NCBI GenBank assembly: GCA_956465555.1 | Contig: OY101118.1 | Coordinates: 2,625,751 to 2,689,750, forward strand | DNA length: 64,000 bases | From: Nitzschia sp. pyKryTriq1 | Taxonomy: Eukaryota; Bacillariophyta; Bacillariophyceae; Bacillariales; Bacillariaceae | Reading direction: 5' to 3' | Shown here: positions 60,810 through 64,000 of the stretch, piece by piece | Layout: the number at the start of each line of letters is the position of its first letter | How positions within the stretch are numbered: the first letter of the stretch is position 1 | Program-made: the position numbers and the translations under genes | Notes under the pieces: generated by a model | What the model saw: the letters and a program-made list of their open reading frames with translations, nothing else | Databases searched by the model: none | What the model was told of the DNA's origin: nothing

Positions 60810-62384
60810 TTACAATTTTCTTTGTCGTCTACGATTTGTTCGAAATTCCGCACAGCCAGACGAACCGTAGCCTCCCTCGTTATTGACCCATACCATCGGC
60901 TGTGCAGCTGAGTTTGTACAGTCACTTGGCTGACTTTCGACGTCAGTCTCTCGAGGCGACACTCGCCCTTTGTTTCGAGGATCCTGGCTGGAGTCTTGGC
61001 TCACCTTCTGGAGTCTCTGAAACCTTTCGATATTTCCCATTGTCATTTGCAGATTGTTTTTCAATAGATCCCTTCTCTCCTGCATCTCACCCATGACTTT
61101 GTCATAATTTATTGTCGGCATGGTTGACTCAGACCACAATGATGATGTCCGCGCCGTAGACGAGGACCTAAAGCTCCATTTGCTTGTATCGTCGAGGGCA
61201 CCTTCAGCTTTTCGGGCTTCTACGATCTGCATCATTCCTTCCCGGAGAAGGTACGGAAACAATGGATTTCCCAGCAATGCAGAAGAATCAGTCACATTGA
61301 GATCTTGAGGGAGATACATGATGATGCAAGACTCCCAGAAGTCCTCTCTTAAATCTTCAAACTTCAGCAAGATCTCCGAGAGGAGCTGCAGGTCTTGTAG
61401 CGACCACTGCAATGAAGCACCATCGTCGCTGCTTGGTTCATGATCTCCGATTCCATGCGGCATACCTTGTGGATCCACCACTTTAGCCTTGAGCAAGACC
61501 CGCGCTCGCGTCTTCGTGAGCTTCAACCCAGAAGAAAATGAAACGTTTGTAAGCAACAGCAGAATCGGCACAATGAAATTGTGGTGATTATCTCTCATGT
61601 CAAGTTGGCAGGCAACGGCTTCGTTAAGGAGGAATTTATCGGCATCACGCAGTAATGCAATCATTTCAAATTCAAGAAACCACGGAAGAATGACAGGGAA
61701 GTTTGTCCACGATAGGTTGGCTGCCCCGACAAGGTGAGACTGAAGAAACCAAATAAAAGGTCTCCAGTCCTCAGGAGAATGATCTGGGAAACGAATGTAG
61801 CAGCGCCCGTCGTGGTCTCGAGTCACGTATCTCGAGCTGAGGTAATTAGAAGTGTGTTTCAAAATTCCCGAAGAATAAAAGAAATATTCCTCTCCAATGG
61901 AGACAATCAAGTCGCATGAAGGAGGCGGTTTTGGTCGAACGGGGAGGTCATTACGCAGACACTCTCGATCCCTCGGGCTGAGGTAGTTACTCGAAGCTGG
62001 ACTAGGTCTCAAGTTTGCGTAGTAAGGTTCGTCATCGCTATCGCTGGTCTCCGTAGCAGTAGAGCTGCTACCGCTTGTCAGGGTCGAAGCCAACATCACT
62101 GGTGGGATAGTGTTCCGATTTGATTTTGATCCCAGTTTGTGAGGGGGCGATGTTGGACTACTTGTATCATCGAATGAACAAGGATTGGCGAATGCATCAA
62201 CCACCGCAGAAGTAACCGGGACTTCAATACATATTTCTTTGTTGGCGTTGGCGGTCCGAAGGCGACGGTTGCGGGTGTAAACGACCTGTTTCGGCAAAGG
62301 ATCGTCCTCACAATCCAGACCTTCAAGGAACTGAATGCATTCCTTCGGGCAGTATGCTGACGCGTCATCCGTTTCTAGCTCCAT
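60810..62384 (-). CDS. BTB/POZ-domain protein
   Basis: 524 aa, single exon. After a long low-complexity N terminus there is a BTB-like domain at about residues 155-265: PPSCDLIVSIGEEYFFYSSGILKHTSNYLSS followed by RCYIRFPDHSPEDWRPFIWFLQ and ALLRDADKFLLNEA, matching the order of strands and helices in BTB folds (DxxxxxxxxxFxxHxxxLxxxSxYF type). A helical region follows (about 270-400), then a predicted coiled coil near 435-465. BTB proteins usually dimerise and often act as adaptors for Cullin-3 ligases; no Kelch or zinc-finger partner domain is present, so the role is open. No targeting signal. Confidence 0.72.
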   Translation of the reverse strand: MELETDDASAYCPKECIQFLEGLDCEDDPLPKQVVYTRNRRLRTANANKEICIEVPVTSAVVDAFANPCSFDDTSSPTSPPHKLGSKSNRNTIPPVMLASTLTSGSSSTATETSDSDDEPYYANLRPSPASSNYLSPRDRECLRNDLPVRPKPPPSCDLIVSIGEEYFFYSSGILKHTSNYLSSRYVTRDHDGRCYIRFPDHSPEDWRPFIWFLQSHLVGAANLSWTNFPVILPWFLEFEMIALLRDADKFLLNEAVACQLDMRDNHHNFIVPILLLLTNVSFSSGLKLTKTRARVLLKAKVVDPQGMPHGIGDHEPSSDDGASLQWSLQDLQLLSEILLKFEDLREDFWESCIIMYLPQDLNVTDSSALLGNPLFPYLLREGMMQIVEARKAEGALDDTSKWSFRSSSTARTSSLWSESTMPTINYDKVMGEMQERRDLLKNNLQMTMGNIERFQRLQKVSQDSSQDPRNKGRVSPRETDVESQPSDCTNSAAQPMVWVNNEGGYGSSGCAEFRTNRRRQRKL

Positions 62385-63048
62385 GTCAGCTTTAGAGTAA
62401 ACACCTCTGTCTCTATTGCGTCTTGTTTTCTGTCGGCGATGCGATGCTGAGGAGCAAATGGATTTGCCAAAGGCGGGACTGAGGCAGACGAGAAAAATGA
62501 TGATGAAACCTCCTGTTGTGGTGAGGTACTACAGCAGCAAAAGTTGATCGACAGAAAAAAAGATTTCCAAGTTCAGTCATCTTGAGTATTGGCAGAGAAA
62601 AGTTGGTACTTAGGGAATCCGTTATACATGTCTGTATATTGCAGAAAATCCTAGATATATGCCTCCATTCGTTAGACTTCTCAACAACCAATTTCGCGCC
62701 AATTTTGTCGACCATCATCATCATCGACGGATGATCCAACTGGTCGGTACTGTACGGTACTGTACGAACAGGTAACGGTACGAGTATGATGGAGCGTCGT
62801 CGTCGAAGACGACGACCTCCTCCTACTACCGGTATGTGTACAGGTACCGGTACTTCTACTTGAAAAAGCAATTAGGCTATTGCTTTCGAACAATTCATAG
62901 CACGATGACGAAGAAGGAGGGATCGCTCCATTCACCTTCCGAGTCTTAGAATCCAGAGACGATGGAGACGATGAGACGAGGAGTCCCAACGGTCTGCTGT
63001 GACGAATGTTGATGGCTGAGAAAGATATATTTTTCTGACCCCGAGAAT
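62385..63048. promoter_or_regulatory. Divergent promoter region with GTAC cluster
   Basis: Between the BTB gene (-) and the carrier gene (+). GTCGGTACTGTACGGTACTG and ACCGGTATGTGTACAGGTAC-like motifs lie at 62744-62856. GACGAC-type repeats at 62790-62818. No gene. Confidence 0.5.
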
Positions 63049-63819
63049 ATGACCGAAACTCCCGCTGAACACAGCAGTGTTGTTGGGTCTGCGGTAGCGG
63101 GTTTCTCATCAACGCTGCTGGGACACCCGCTGGATACGATCAAGACTCACTTACAAACGAACCCTCAGCTACGCTCATCGCACCAGGTCGTCCGTGAGAT
63201 TCATGTCACTGGGCTTTTTCGTGGCATGACGCCGCCACTTTTCAATGCCATTGTGATGAACTCGGTCATGTTTTCTGTATTTGACAAAGTCAACGCTACC
63301 TACGAGAATCCGTTTGTGGCTGGACTTTTGTCAGGCTTTGCCACAGCGATGATCTCAACTCCCACCGACTATTTGAAAATTCAGGCACAGCTAAGTGGAA
63401 GCTCTATTCTCACTATGATGGGCAAAACTCCCTTCTTCCAGATCCCGCTGTATCGCGGTCATCTTGCCAACCTGGCTAAAGAGGGAGTTTTCACGATGAC
63501 CTATTTAGGTTTGTACCACAAGATGGCAGGTTCGGTCGCGCAACCTCAAGATATCACCAGCCTTTTGTCTGTGGCGCTACGAAGTTCCACTACTGGAGCC
63601 ATGGCTTGGGTGATTTCATATCCTATTGACACTATCAAGACGATAGTTCAAAGTGGAGACAGGCGAAGTTACTATTCTATTTACGAGTCAATGTCCGCCT
63701 CACAGTTGTACAAGGGCTGCGGAACCTCTACTTTTCGAGCAATCTTGGTGACTGCGAGCCGAATGGTCGCTTATGAGTGGGTCTTGAGTGTGATGAGGCA
63801 TCGGCAACAATGCAGTTGA
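63049..63819 (+). CDS. Mitochondrial carrier family protein
   Basis: 256 aa, single exon. Three tandem about 85 aa repeats, each with two membrane helices and the PxD/ExxK/R signature: GHPLDTIKTHLQ, TPTDYLKIQAQ, YPIDTIKTIVQ. This is the solute-carrier SLC25 fold of the inner mitochondrial membrane. The protein is on the short side, with trimmed loops. Contact residues that set the substrate cannot be judged reliably by eye, so no substrate is given. No cleavable presequence, as is usual for the family. The start at 63049 gives a normal N terminus (MTETPAEHSSVVGSAVAGF). Confidence 0.9.
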   Translation: MTETPAEHSSVVGSAVAGFSSTLLGHPLDTIKTHLQTNPQLRSSHQVVREIHVTGLFRGMTPPLFNAIVMNSVMFSVFDKVNATYENPFVAGLLSGFATAMISTPTDYLKIQAQLSGSSILTMMGKTPFFQIPLYRGHLANLAKEGVFTMTYLGLYHKMAGSVAQPQDITSLLSVALRSSTTGAMAWVISYPIDTIKTIVQSGDRRSYYSIYESMSASQLYKGCGTSTFRAILVTASRMVAYEWVLSVMRHRQQCS

Positions 63820-64000
63820 TAACAATATATAGTCTATCATCTCTAGGGAGCATATTGGTGGCAGTACACTTGTCTTATTGTAGCTATTGCCTACCCGTAG
63901 CAGCAGCAATGAGCCACCCCCCAGATGCCCCACCAGGCCCGATGAATTGGCTCCTACTGCTCAACTATACTATTATCGTAAAGCACTCTTGAAGAATCAT
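63820..64000. other. 3' flank of the carrier gene
   Basis: No gene can be recognised before the window ends. Confidence 0.4.

Overview
The window looks like nuclear DNA of a diatom, most likely a pennate one. Genes sit on both strands with short spliceosomal introns (those I could place are 74-158 nt). Several predicted proteins start with a signal peptide followed by an ASAFAP-like motif, the signature of import into a complex red-lineage plastid. Families common in diatoms recur: an HSF-type factor, a DUF6824 protein, LRR proteins with a shared C-terminal block, and Ty1/copia and other retroelement pieces. Species cannot be named from the sequence alone.

Layout. 0-4 kb: adenylate kinase (-) and a three-exon heat-shock-factor gene (-). 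4.7-5.6 kb: an internally deleted copia element with two identical LTRs. 5.9-11 kb: PhzF-like isomerase (+), a lipid-anchored LAMTOR1-like candidate (-), a flavin-reductase-like protein (+) and an LRR protein (-). 11.6-13.6 kb: a MULE-type transposase-derived gene that has lost catalytic aspartates. 13.7-14.9 kb: a secreted cysteine-rich lectin-like gene (-), one half of a duplicated block whose partner lies at 47.3-48.9 kb. 16-24 kb: plastid Rieske oxygenase (+), BRAP2-type E3 ligase (-), six- or seven-exon GH30 glucosylceramidase-like gene (+). 24-29 kb: thylakoid cyclophilin-like protein (-), plastid release factor 1 (+), coiled-coil protein (-). 30-40 kb: a secreted acidic repeat protein (+), a three-exon membrane alpha/beta-hydrolase (-), a gene-poor 2 kb stretch with a candidate structured RNA and a transposase scrap, and a five-exon single-pass membrane protein with a long Ser/Pro tail (+). 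40-47 kb: small coiled-coil protein (-), sulfotransferase-like protein (+), protein kinase (-), a truncated reverse transcriptase/RNase H element (-), DUF6824 protein (+). 47-64 kb: second lectin-like paralogue (-), plastid SAP-PPR protein (-), exportin-1 (+), a prolyl 4-hydroxylase with a VHL-beta-like domain (-), double-hotdog thioesterase (+), BTB protein (-), mitochondrial carrier (+).

There is no operon logic; genes are single eukaryotic units. Plastid functions form a loose theme (Rieske oxygenase, cyclophilin, RF1, PPR, thioesterase). Intergenic DNA carries many GTAC-rich palindromic stretches (ACCGGTAC, GGTACC), mostly upstream of start codons.

The points most worth pursuing are the MULE-derived gene without its catalytic triad, the VHL-like/prolyl-hydroxylase fusion, the structured RNA candidate near 34.8 kb with mutually exclusive helices behind a TATA box, the GTAC-rich promoter-side arrays, and the paralogue pair that differs by one cysteine-rich module. 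Exon borders were placed by eye from GT/AG (one GC/AG) signals and reading-frame continuity, without transcripts.
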